Shown: piece by piece, positions 30,984-37,310 of the stretch
How the letters are laid out: each line of letters opens with the position of its first letter
How positions within the stretch are numbered: the first letter of the stretch is position 1
Origin: Hyphomonadaceae bacterium
Lineage (GTDB): Bacteria; Pseudomonadota; Alphaproteobacteria; Caulobacterales; Aquidulcibacteraceae
Length of the DNA: 37,310 nucleotides
Direction of reading: 5' to 3'
Assembly: GCA_014378995.1 (NCBI GenBank)
Contig: JACMMP010000233.1
Location: 1 to 37,310, forward strand
Notes under the pieces: model-generated
The model's database searches: none
What the model saw: only the letters and a program-made list of their open reading frames with translations
What the model was told of the DNA's origin: nothing
Made by a program: the position numbers and the translations under genes

Positions 30984-31915
30984 GCAAACAGGAACGCCGT
31001 CCGCGCGCAGGCGTCATCGGCGCCGGCGCCTTCGGCCGCCACCATGCCCGCAAATACGCCGAGGACGCGCGGGTGATCTTCATGGGCGTGTGGGATCCCG
31101 ATCTCGAACGCGCACAGATGCTGGCCGATACGCACGGCGCCGAAGCGTTCGCATCGCTCGACGCGATGCTGGCGCAGACGGACGTCATCACCATCGCCTC
31201 GCCGCCCTCGTTTCACGCCGGCAACGCCTTGCCCGCGCTGCAAGCGGGCAAGCATGTGCTGATCGAAAAACCGCTGGCGACGAATTTGGCCGCAGGGGCC
31301 GAGCTCGTGCGCATTGCGCAAGACCAGCAGCGCGTGCTGGCGTGCGGGCACCAGGAGCGGCTGGTGTTCGAGGCGATAGGCTTATTCGAAGCGCCCGAGC
31401 GGCCAACCTTGATCGAAAGCGTGCGCGAAGGCCCGTGGACCGGCCGCAGCGCCGACGTTTCGGTCACGCTCGACCTCATGGTGCACGATCTCGACCTTGC
31501 GCTGAAGCTGATGGGCGGCAAAGCGGATCGCATTGAAGCCAAGGCGCGCGCAGAACACGGCGCGGCGGCAGATCAGATCGAAGCGCGGATTGGCTTCGGC
31601 GCGGCGCAAGCGGTGTTCACATCGAGCCGCATCGCCGGTGAACGGCGCCGCACCATGCGCGCGGTTTATCCCTCCGGCGAAGTCAGCATCGATTTCCTCG
31701 CCCGCACATTCGAGAACACGACAAATTTTCCGCTCAACCCCGCTTTCGCGGAAACGCGCATCGGCGCCGATCCGCTTGGCGCCAACGTCGCCGGGTTCAT
31801 CGACGCGGTGCTCGGCGTCGCGCCGCGGCCGGTCGTCAGCGGCGAAGAGGCGCTGGCGGTGCTGGAGCTCGCGCTCGATGTCGATCGCGCCAGCGGTTTG
31901 CCCTCACTAACATGA
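30980..31915 (+). CDS. Gfo/Idh/MocA-family oxidoreductase, probable GnnA-type UDP-GlcNAc 3-dehydrogenase
   Basis: A 311-residue NAD(P)-binding sugar dehydrogenase: 'GVIGAGAFGRHHARKY' (about 11-26) binds the cofactor and 'EKPLATN' carries the catalytic Lys of the family. The stretch 'ADVSVTLDLMVHDLDLALKL' is like that of GnnA, which oxidises UDP-GlcNAc at C3. Three points support this: translational coupling to glmS, a DegT aminotransferase next in line, and the known use of the pair (UDP-GlcNAc to UDP-GlcNAc3N) for amide-linked lipid A. The substrate assignment is inference; myo-inositol or other sugar dehydrogenases share the fold. Confidence 0.8.
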   Translation: MSKQERRPRAGVIGAGAFGRHHARKYAEDARVIFMGVWDPDLERAQMLADTHGAEAFASLDAMLAQTDVITIASPPSFHAGNALPALQAGKHVLIEKPLATNLAAGAELVRIAQDQQRVLACGHQERLVFEAIGLFEAPERPTLIESVREGPWTGRSADVSVTLDLMVHDLDLALKLMGGKADRIEAKARAEHGAAADQIEARIGFGAAQAVFTSSRIAGERRRTMRAVYPSGEVSIDFLARTFENTTNFPLNPAFAETRIGADPLGANVAGFIDAVLGVAPRPVVSGEEALAVLELALDVDRASGLPSLT

Positions 31916-31929
31916 CTCAATCCATTCTT

Positions 31930-32036
31930 CGTCATTCCGGGGCTTCGCGCAGCGAAGAACCCGGGACCCAGGGGCCAACGCACCGCGTTACGTCACCCCT
32001 GCGTTCCGGATCGCGCTTCGCGCGTCCGGAATGACG
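31930..32036. repeat. 107-bp element with CGTCATTCCGG terminal inverted repeats
   Basis: CGTCATTCCGG (31930-31940) and CCGGAATGACG (32026-32036) are perfect 11-bp terminal inverted repeats. Each half contains its own hairpin, e.g. CTTCGCGCAGCGAAG (31943-31957), and the centre has GACCCAGGGG facing CCCCTG. Nearly the same size and design as 29031-29138; half a copy lies at 4574-4646. No coding capacity. It separates the two Gnn-like genes. Confidence 0.7.
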
Positions 32037-32068
32037 AGCTAAGTTTCTACTCGACCAGGAAGATTTCC

Positions 32069-33196
32069 ATGATCCCCTTCATCGACCTGCAAGCCCAGCG
32101 CGCGCGTATCGCCGACCGAATCGACGCCGCCATCGCGCGCGTCCTGGCCCACGGCCAATTCATCTTCGGCCCGGAAGTGAAGACGCTCGAGGGTCAACTC
32201 GCGGCATTTGGCGACGCAAAGCATTGCATCGCCAACGCAAACGGCACCGACGCATTGGTGCTGCCGCTGATGGCGTGGGGCGTAGGCAAGGGCGATGCAG
32301 TGTTCTGCCCGTCCTTCACCTTCGCCGCGACGGCGGAGATCGTGCCTTGGGTGGATGCGACGCCGGTGTTCGTCGACGTGCTGGCGGACACCTACAACAT
32401 GGACCCCGCCTCGCTCGAAGCGGCGATCGCGGGCGTAAAGAAAGACGGCAAGCTGAAGCCGAAAGCGGTGATCGCTGTCGATCTCTTCGGTCAGCCGGCG
32501 GACTACCCGGCCATCGCCGCGATCTGTAAGCGCGAAGGGCTGAAGCTCATCGCCGACAGTGCTCAAGGCTATGGCTGCACTTTGGGCGGCAAGCACCCGA
32601 TGCATTGGGCCGATGCGGCGACGACAAGCTTCTTCCCGGCCAAGCCGCTCGGCTGCTATGGCGACGGCGGCGCGACGCTCTCGAACGACGACGACGAAAC
32701 CGTTTTAATGCGCTCGTACGCCTTCCACGGCGCCGGTACGGATCGCTACGACAATGTCCGCATCGGCATGAACTCGCGGCTCGATACCATCCAAGCCGCG
32801 ATCCTGATCGAAAAGCTCGCCATCTTCGCCGACGAAATCCGCGCACGGAACGAGGTCGCGGACCGCTACGCGCAGATGCTCGAAGGTTTGGTGACGACGC
32901 CGAAGGTGATTCCGGGCGGCGTTTCCACCTGGGCGCAGTATGTGATTGAGTCCGACCAGCGCGACGCGCTGGCCGCGCACTTGCGCGAAGCCGGCGTGCC
33001 GACGGCGCAATATTATCCAAAGTCGCTGCACCAGCAGACCGCGTACATGCACTTCCCCGTCGGCGCCGGCGGCATGAAGGTGAGCGAGGATGTGTGCAAC
33101 CGCGTTCTGGCGCTGCCGATGCACCCTTATCTCGACGGTCAAACCCAAACGAAGATCGCCAACGCGGTGCGGGAGTTTGCGAGGGCGGGTGGTTAA
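32069..33196 (+). CDS. DegT/DnrJ/EryC1/StrS aminotransferase, probable GnnB-type
   Basis: A 375-residue PLP enzyme of the sugar aminotransferase family: 'MIPFIDLQAQRARI' start, 'GTDALVLPLMAWGVGKGDAV', the cofactor Asp and 'DSAQGYG', and Lys192 in 'FFPAKPLGCYGDGG', which forms the Schiff base. It transfers an amino group to a 3- or 4-keto nucleotide sugar. After a GnnA-like dehydrogenase the natural substrate is 3-keto-UDP-GlcNAc, giving UDP-GlcNAc3N; WbpE or PseC-like roles are the alternatives. An AGGA ribosome site lies about 10 bases before ATG 32069. Confidence 0.85.
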   Translation: MIPFIDLQAQRARIADRIDAAIARVLAHGQFIFGPEVKTLEGQLAAFGDAKHCIANANGTDALVLPLMAWGVGKGDAVFCPSFTFAATAEIVPWVDATPVFVDVLADTYNMDPASLEAAIAGVKKDGKLKPKAVIAVDLFGQPADYPAIAAICKREGLKLIADSAQGYGCTLGGKHPMHWADAATTSFFPAKPLGCYGDGGATLSNDDDETVLMRSYAFHGAGTDRYDNVRIGMNSRLDTIQAAILIEKLAIFADEIRARNEVADRYAQMLEGLVTTPKVIPGGVSTWAQYVIESDQRDALAAHLREAGVPTAQYYPKSLHQQTAYMHFPVGAGGMKVSEDVCNRVLALPMHPYLDGQTQTKIANAVREFARAGG

Positions 33197-33203
33197 ATAT
33201 CCA

Positions 33204-33479
33204 ATGAAGACCATCGATGTCGATTGCAGAGGCGTCCGAACAGAAGCCGCATTTTGGCAGCGTTACGTCGACGTCGTTAAGCCAGCGGGAGCCGACGTCT
33301 TTGGCCGAAACCTGGACGCCCTGTGGGATGCGCTCGACGGAGGACCTGGATATCCCGGCCCGGTAGTGGTGCGTTTCACCAACACCGACGAACTCCGGAG
33401 CGCTGAGAATCACCGCTTCATGGCGGCGCTCGTTAAGCTCGCCGAAGACGCCACCGGCGCCAAGATTATTGTTCGCTGA
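33204..33479 (+). CDS. Barstar-family ribonuclease inhibitor
   Basis: A 91-residue protein with the barstar fold signature 'FGRNLDALWDALDG' (33-46), equivalent to the inhibitory loop and helix of Bacillus barstar in which Asp and Trp/Asp block the barnase active site; D38, W41 and D42 are present here. The C-terminal 'GAKIIVR' matches barstar's last strand. It begins 7 bases after the aminotransferase stop. No barnase-like or other toxin gene lies near it, and the 57-bp gap downstream is too small for one. It would bind an unknown nuclease in the cytoplasm. A GTG slightly upstream (33189) is an alternative start. Confidence 0.82.
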   Translation: MKTIDVDCRGVRTEAAFWQRYVDVVKPAGADVFGRNLDALWDALDGGPGYPGPVVVRFTNTDELRSAENHRFMAALVKLAEDATGAKIIVR

Positions 33480-33536
33480 CACGCACTGAACGAAAGCGAT
33501 ATTCCGCGCGAGCGTAGTTCGCTAACGTAGCAACGC

Positions 33537-34670
33537 ATGTCCGCCGACGTTTACCAAATTGATGCCGTCATTATCGGCGCGGGCGCCGTGGGCCTCGCCT
33601 GCGCAGCGGAGCTTTCGCGCCGTGGGCGCGAAGTGCTGATCGTGGAAGCGGCCGACTGCATCGGTTCGGGCGTCTCCTCGCGCAATAGCGAAGTCATCCA
33701 CGCCGGGCTCTATTATCCAACCGGCAGCTTGAAGCACACGATGTGCGTGCGCGGCCGGCGCAAACTCTACAATTACGCCGCCGCGCGCGGTGTCGCGCAT
33801 AAGAAGTGCGGCAAGCTGATCGTCGCGGCCGACGCGGCGGAGGAAGCACAGATCGCCGCGCTGCATCGGCGTGCACTTGAGAACGACGTCGAGAACGTCA
33901 CGCTGATGAGCGGCGCCGCCGCGATAGCGTTGGAGCCGAACTTGGCGTGCGTCGCCGCGCTCAACTCGGCCGAAACCGGGATCATCGACAGCCACGGCTA
34001 CATGCTGGCTTTGCTCGGCGAGGTCGAGGCGAACGGCGGCAGCCTGGTGCTGAACGCGCCAGTCGTGCGCGGCCGCGCGCTGCAGCACGGCGGCTTTGAA
34101 ATTGACATTGGCGGCGAAGCGCCCGCGACGGTGCAGTGCCGCGTGCTGATCAATTCGGCGGGGCTCAGCGCGCAGCGCGTCGCGGGCGCGATCGAGGGCG
34201 TGCCGGCGGACGCGATCCCGCCGCTGGTGCTGGCGAAAGGCTCCTATTTCGGCTGCGCCGGACGGGCCGCCTTCACCCGCCTCATCTATCCCGCGCCCGT
34301 CGAGGGTGGCCTCGGCGTTCATCTGACGCTCGACCTCGGCGGCCGCATGCGGTTCGGGCCGGACGTCGAGTGGATGGATCACCATGACCCGGCGAAGGTC
34401 GACTACAGCGTCGATCCGGGCCGCGCCGATGGATTCTACGAAACTATCCGCCGCTACTGGCCGGCAATGCCCGACGAAGTGCTGACGCCGGATTACGTCG
34501 GATGCCGGCCCAAGCTCTCAGGTCGAGGCCAGGCGGCCGCAGACTTCAGGCTGGACGGCGCCGAGATCCACGGCTTGCCAGGGCTGGTGAACCTCTTCGG
34601 CATCGAGAGCCCGGGCCTCACCTCTTCGCTCGCGCTGGCCGAATTCGCGGCGGACTTGGCTGGGGCCTGA
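33537..34670 (+). CDS. FAD-dependent oxidoreductase (L-2-hydroxyglutarate oxidase family)
   Basis: A 377-residue DAO-type flavoprotein. FAD is bound by 'VIIGAGAVGLACAAELSRRG' (about 11-30) and 'EVLIVEA'. 'GVSSRNSEVIHAGLYYPTGS' is the family signature of L-2-hydroxyglutarate/hydroxyacid oxidases, and the end 'FGIESPGLTSSLALAEFAA' is also typical of LhgO-like enzymes. It would oxidise a 2-hydroxyacid or a related amine with electrons passed to quinone or oxygen. Its link with the sugar genes before it, if any, is not apparent. Confidence 0.88.
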   Translation: MSADVYQIDAVIIGAGAVGLACAAELSRRGREVLIVEAADCIGSGVSSRNSEVIHAGLYYPTGSLKHTMCVRGRRKLYNYAAARGVAHKKCGKLIVAADAAEEAQIAALHRRALENDVENVTLMSGAAAIALEPNLACVAALNSAETGIIDSHGYMLALLGEVEANGGSLVLNAPVVRGRALQHGGFEIDIGGEAPATVQCRVLINSAGLSAQRVAGAIEGVPADAIPPLVLAKGSYFGCAGRAAFTRLIYPAPVEGGLGVHLTLDLGGRMRFGPDVEWMDHHDPAKVDYSVDPGRADGFYETIRRYWPAMPDEVLTPDYVGCRPKLSGRGQAAADFRLDGAEIHGLPGLVNLFGIESPGLTSSLALAEFAADLAGA

Positions 34671-34690
34671 CCCCACGCAGCGTCACGCGA

Positions 34691-37060
34691 TCAGATCAGC
34701 CCCCACTCCGTCGGTACGACGCCGATAATCGTTTGGCTGGTGACGCTGAAGCCGTTCATGATCCAGAGCGAAAGCGCACCGTCGTCATTGCGCCAAATGA
34801 TGTCGTCGCGGCCGTCGCCATTATAGTCGCCGACATCGCCAATGCTCCAGCTCAGCGGCGCGGCGCCGATCATCGATGCGGCGAGTTGAGTGTTTCCGTC
34901 CATGCGCCAGATTGCGACGCCGCCGGTTTCGGTGTTGCGCCAGAGGATGTCGGCGCGGCCATCGCGGTCGAAATCCCCTGTGCCGGCAATCTGCCACTCG
35001 GTTGGAACGACTCCAATGATCGCGGCGCTGGTTTGGCTGACGCCGTCCGTCGTCCAGCGCGCGAGCGTGCCATCCGTGTGGCGCCAAAGGATGTCGTCCC
35101 GCCCATCTCCGTTCAGATCGGCAGCGGCTTCAATTGACCAGCCCAGCGGCGCGCCGCCAATGACGTGCTGGCTGGTCGAGACGCCGCCGTCCATGAGCCA
35201 GCTGACGACCGTGCCGTCATTGACGTTGCGCCAGATGAAGTCGTCGCGGCCGTCGAAGTTGAAATCGCCGATCGCTTCGATCCGCCACTCGGCCGGCGTC
35301 GCGCCGACAAAATCCGCGGTGGTCCAATTGGCGTTGCGCCAGACCACGACCATGCCGTCGCTGTCGCGCCGCAGCACGATGTCGTCGCGCCCGTCGCCGC
35401 TGAAATCGCCTGTGCCTTGGATCACCCATTCGGGGCCGACAGCGCCGGCGATGGCGGCGCTATTGAAGCTCGCGCCAGTGATTTCCCAGGTGGCGACCTG
35501 ACCGTCGACGCTGTTGCGCCACATCAGATCGCTGGTCCCGTTGCCGGAAAAACTCTGCTGCGCGTTGTCGAGCACAACGTCGCGGTCGCTGAAGTCGAGG
35601 ATTTCAACGCCGGTGAGCGTGTCGGCGCCTTCGGCGCCAGCGGTCACGGTCCAGGCGCCGCTGACGCTGCGCGTCCAGGTCGCCGCGGACGAGGCTAACC
35701 CATATCCCGCCGTATCGACGCCGCTGCCGCCGTCCAACATATCGGCGCCGGCGTGGCCGATGAGAACGTCGTTGCCCGCGCCGCCGTTCAGAGTATCGGC
35801 GACGTCCTCGGCGCCTGCGCCAGGCGTAATGCGCCAGATCGTGCCGGTAACGCCGATGGCGTAGAGAGCGCCATCCGTGCCGGTGACGAATTCGACGATG
35901 TTGGACATGGATGCGCCGGTGAGTTGGCCATTGCGCACCACGCCCCCGGTCGCGGCGGAATAGGTCCACACGCGGCCTGTGATGAAGTCGGCGAAGACAT
36001 ACTGGCCAACAAAGCTTGCAACGTTGCCGATATAAACTTCGCCGCCGGTAATGCTGCGGCCAAGGGCATGGTCATAGTCGAAAACGGGCGAAATGAGAGA
36101 AGGATCGCCTGGCTGCGGCGTGCCCGGCGGCCCCGGATTATACGGGATCGAGCCTTCCATGATGCGCCAGCCGAGATTGGCGCCGGCGCCCGTGCCTGCT
36201 GCGAAATAGTTCACCTCCTCGCGCGCGCCCTGTCCGACATCGGCGATGTAGAAGTCGCCATTGCGCGGATCGAAGGCGTTGCGCCACGGATTTCGCACGC
36301 CGTACATCCAGATTTCATCGGCGCCTGCAACGCCGACGAAGGGATTGTCATCGGGAATGGCGTAGTTACGGCCCGCATCGCCCGGGAAATCGTCGCCATC
36401 GACATCGATGCGGACAATCTTGCCTAGCAGCACGTCGAGGTTTTGCGCGTAGTTGAAGGGATCGCCGCCGCTGCCGCCGTCACCGGTGGCGATATAGAGA
36501 TAGCCATCGACGGGCGAAAAACCGATCCAGCCGCCATTATGATTGGCGAAGCCGGTTTGCTTCGGGATTTCGATCACGAGTGACGATGTGGTGTTGGCGA
36601 CGGCGGGATTGGCCGAGCGCGTATATTCGCGCACCTGAATGTCGCCCTCGGCGTCGGTAAGATAGACGAAGAAGCGGCCGTTTGCGGCGTAGTCTGGATG
36701 AAAGGCGAGGCCGAGCACGCCGCGCTCGTCATTGGCCAGAAACTCGTTGTTTGGAATGTCGAGGAACGTGGTGCGCGCCCCGGTCCCCGCATCGACGCGC
36801 CAGATCACGCCGGATGTTTTTTCCACAACATAGAGAAAGCCGGGATCGGCCGCGGTCGATGCGGCCGCGACAGGTTGCGAGAAACCGTTGGCAAGCACGC
36901 TGACATTGATCGCGCTGCTCGCGCCATTGCTATGCCCGTAGAGGACGTCGTCGCCATCGCCGCCGTTCAGCGTATCGGCGCCGCCCAGCCCTGACAGCAC
37001 ATCGGCGCCGGTGCCGCCGGTTAACGCGTTGGCGAAACCGTCGCCGGTGAATTCGGGCAT
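34691..37060 (-). CDS. RTX / sugar-dehydrogenase propeller / VCBS mosaic exoprotein
   Basis: A 789-residue protein with no signal peptide, in four parts: RTX Ca-binding nonapeptides at residues about 14-42 ('GGTGADVLSGLGGADTLNGG'); a six-bladed propeller of the PQQ-dependent sugar-dehydrogenase-like (GSDH) family at about 50-420 ('ERGVLGLAFHPDYAANGRFF', 'NHNGGWIGFSP', 'YGVRNPWRNAF'); more RTX repeats at about 425-460; and six FG-GAP/VCBS repeats of about 46 residues to the C-terminus ('GDFSGDGRDDIVLRR', 'GDYNGDGRDDIIWRN'). RTX repeats without a Sec signal suggest secretion by a type I system. It may oxidise sugars outside the cell or act as an adhesin. A second copy lies upstream of it. Confidence 0.85.
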   Translation of the reverse strand: MPEFTGDGFANALTGGTGADVLSGLGGADTLNGGDGDDVLYGHSNGASSAINVSVLANGFSQPVAAASTAADPGFLYVVEKTSGVIWRVDAGTGARTTFLDIPNNEFLANDERGVLGLAFHPDYAANGRFFVYLTDAEGDIQVREYTRSANPAVANTTSSLVIEIPKQTGFANHNGGWIGFSPVDGYLYIATGDGGSGGDPFNYAQNLDVLLGKIVRIDVDGDDFPGDAGRNYAIPDDNPFVGVAGADEIWMYGVRNPWRNAFDPRNGDFYIADVGQGAREEVNYFAAGTGAGANLGWRIMEGSIPYNPGPPGTPQPGDPSLISPVFDYDHALGRSITGGEVYIGNVASFVGQYVFADFITGRVWTYSAATGGVVRNGQLTGASMSNIVEFVTGTDGALYAIGVTGTIWRITPGAGAEDVADTLNGGAGNDVLIGHAGADMLDGGSGVDTAGYGLASSAATWTRSVSGAWTVTAGAEGADTLTGVEILDFSDRDVVLDNAQQSFSGNGTSDLMWRNSVDGQVATWEITGASFNSAAIAGAVGPEWVIQGTGDFSGDGRDDIVLRRDSDGMVVVWRNANWTTADFVGATPAEWRIEAIGDFNFDGRDDFIWRNVNDGTVVSWLMDGGVSTSQHVIGGAPLGWSIEAAADLNGDGRDDILWRHTDGTLARWTTDGVSQTSAAIIGVVPTEWQIAGTGDFDRDGRADILWRNTETGGVAIWRMDGNTQLAASMIGAAPLSWSIGDVGDYNGDGRDDIIWRNDDGALSLWIMNGFSVTSQTIIGVVPTEWGLI

Positions 37061-37150
37061 GGAGACCTCGCGGTTAGACGCTGCACTATATCCCCCGCAG
37101 GCGCCATCGGACAGGCGCTCGGCGATGACAAGTACGTCGGGCTAGCCGCG

Positions 37151-37310
37151 TTAGACCAGTCCCCATTCTGTCGGCACCACGGCGATGATGGTTTGGCTGG
37201 TGACGGAGAAGCCGTTCATGATCCAGAGCGCGAGCGAGCCGTCAGTATTGTGCCAGACGATGTCGTCGCGGCCGTCGCCGTTATAATCGCCGATGTCGGC
37301 GATGCTCCAC
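37151..37310 (-). CDS. C-terminus of a second VCBS-repeat protein (runs off the window)
   Basis: The last 52 residues and the TAA of a protein read leftward from outside the window. They differ from the C-terminus of the neighbouring mosaic protein at 9 of 52 positions ('GDYNGDGRDDIVWHN', 'WIMNGFSVTSQTIIAVVPTEW'), so it is a tandem paralogue. The 90 bp between them (37061-37150) holds the start region of the neighbour and nothing else recognised. Confidence 0.9.
   Translation of the reverse strand, partial: WSIADIGDYNGDGRDDIVWHNTDGSLALWIMNGFSVTSQTIIAVVPTEWGLV

Noticed and set aside
33480-33536. A barnase toxin gene next to the barstar
   Set aside because: The gap is only 57 bp and neighbouring genes are an aminotransferase and a flavoenzyme.
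34691-35600. Regularly spaced repeats that could suggest a CRISPR array or tandem DNA repeat
   Set aside because: They are protein-level VCBS/FG-GAP repeats of about 46 residues within one reading frame, with diverged DNA and no spacers.

Overview
The window looks like a chromosomal stretch of a high-GC alphaproteobacterium, probably a Caulobacterales/Hyphomonadaceae-type organism. Support for this is the gene content (KDO synthesis, an alphaproteobacterial CsgH beside curlin-repeat proteins, a GnnA/GnnB-like pair of the kind used for 2,3-diamino lipid A, UDP-glucuronate decarboxylase) and short intergenic repeats common in that group. The placement is inference; no rRNA or other taxonomic marker is present. 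I found no tRNA, rRNA, CRISPR array, transposase, integrase or phage gene.

Layout. 1-5.6 kb: the 3' end of a TPR protein, a glutathione-S-transferase-like protein, a cold-shock protein with its own terminator and long leader, a translationally coupled exported M20 peptidase and TPR pair, and kdsD. 5.8-9.7 kb: an envelope-polysaccharide block (GT4 glycosyltransferase, asparagine-synthase-type amidotransferase, kdsA, and a 59-residue Myb/SANT-like protein). 9.7-14.7 kb: a DUF2007/Ca-loop membrane protein, a small membrane protein divergent from an XRE/MmyB-type regulator with a perfect palindrome between them, and a coupled carotenoid oxygenase-thiolase pair. 14.9-24.7 kb: sugar-nucleotide and central sugar metabolism (UDP-xylose synthase, gpmA, phosphomannomutase/phosphoglucomutase, ugd, galE, pgi), interrupted by small membrane or lipoproteins and a stand-alone RibD-type deaminase. 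24.7-26.1 kb: a three-gene curli-like amyloid operon (two curlin-repeat proteins around CsgH). 26.3-34.7 kb: a membrane-anchored nuclease-fold protein, a DUF4188 protein, divergent glmM and glmS, the GnnA/GnnB-like pair, an orphan barstar and an L-2-hydroxyglutarate-oxidase-type flavoenzyme. 34.7-37.3 kb: a large RTX / sugar-dehydrogenase propeller / VCBS mosaic protein and the truncated end of a second copy.

How the genes fit together. Most of the window supplies activated sugars for the cell envelope. Pgi and the phosphohexomutase give hexose-1-phosphates; Ugd and the decarboxylase would lead to UDP-glucuronate and UDP-xylose; GalE gives UDP-galactose; GlmS and GlmM lead to UDP-GlcNAc, which the GnnA/GnnB-like pair could convert to UDP-GlcNAc3N for lipid A; KdsD and KdsA make KDO. 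GalU, GlmU, KdsB and KdsC are not in the window. The curli genes and the repeat-rich mosaic protein suggest an extracellular matrix or surface layer. The most unusual items are an in-frame palindromic element inside asnB, three related inverted-repeat elements of which two are complete at about 107 bp, an apparent relic of the uxs 3' end downstream of a small lipoprotein gene, the orphan barstar, the curlin triad, the mosaic tandem pair and the palindromic operator.
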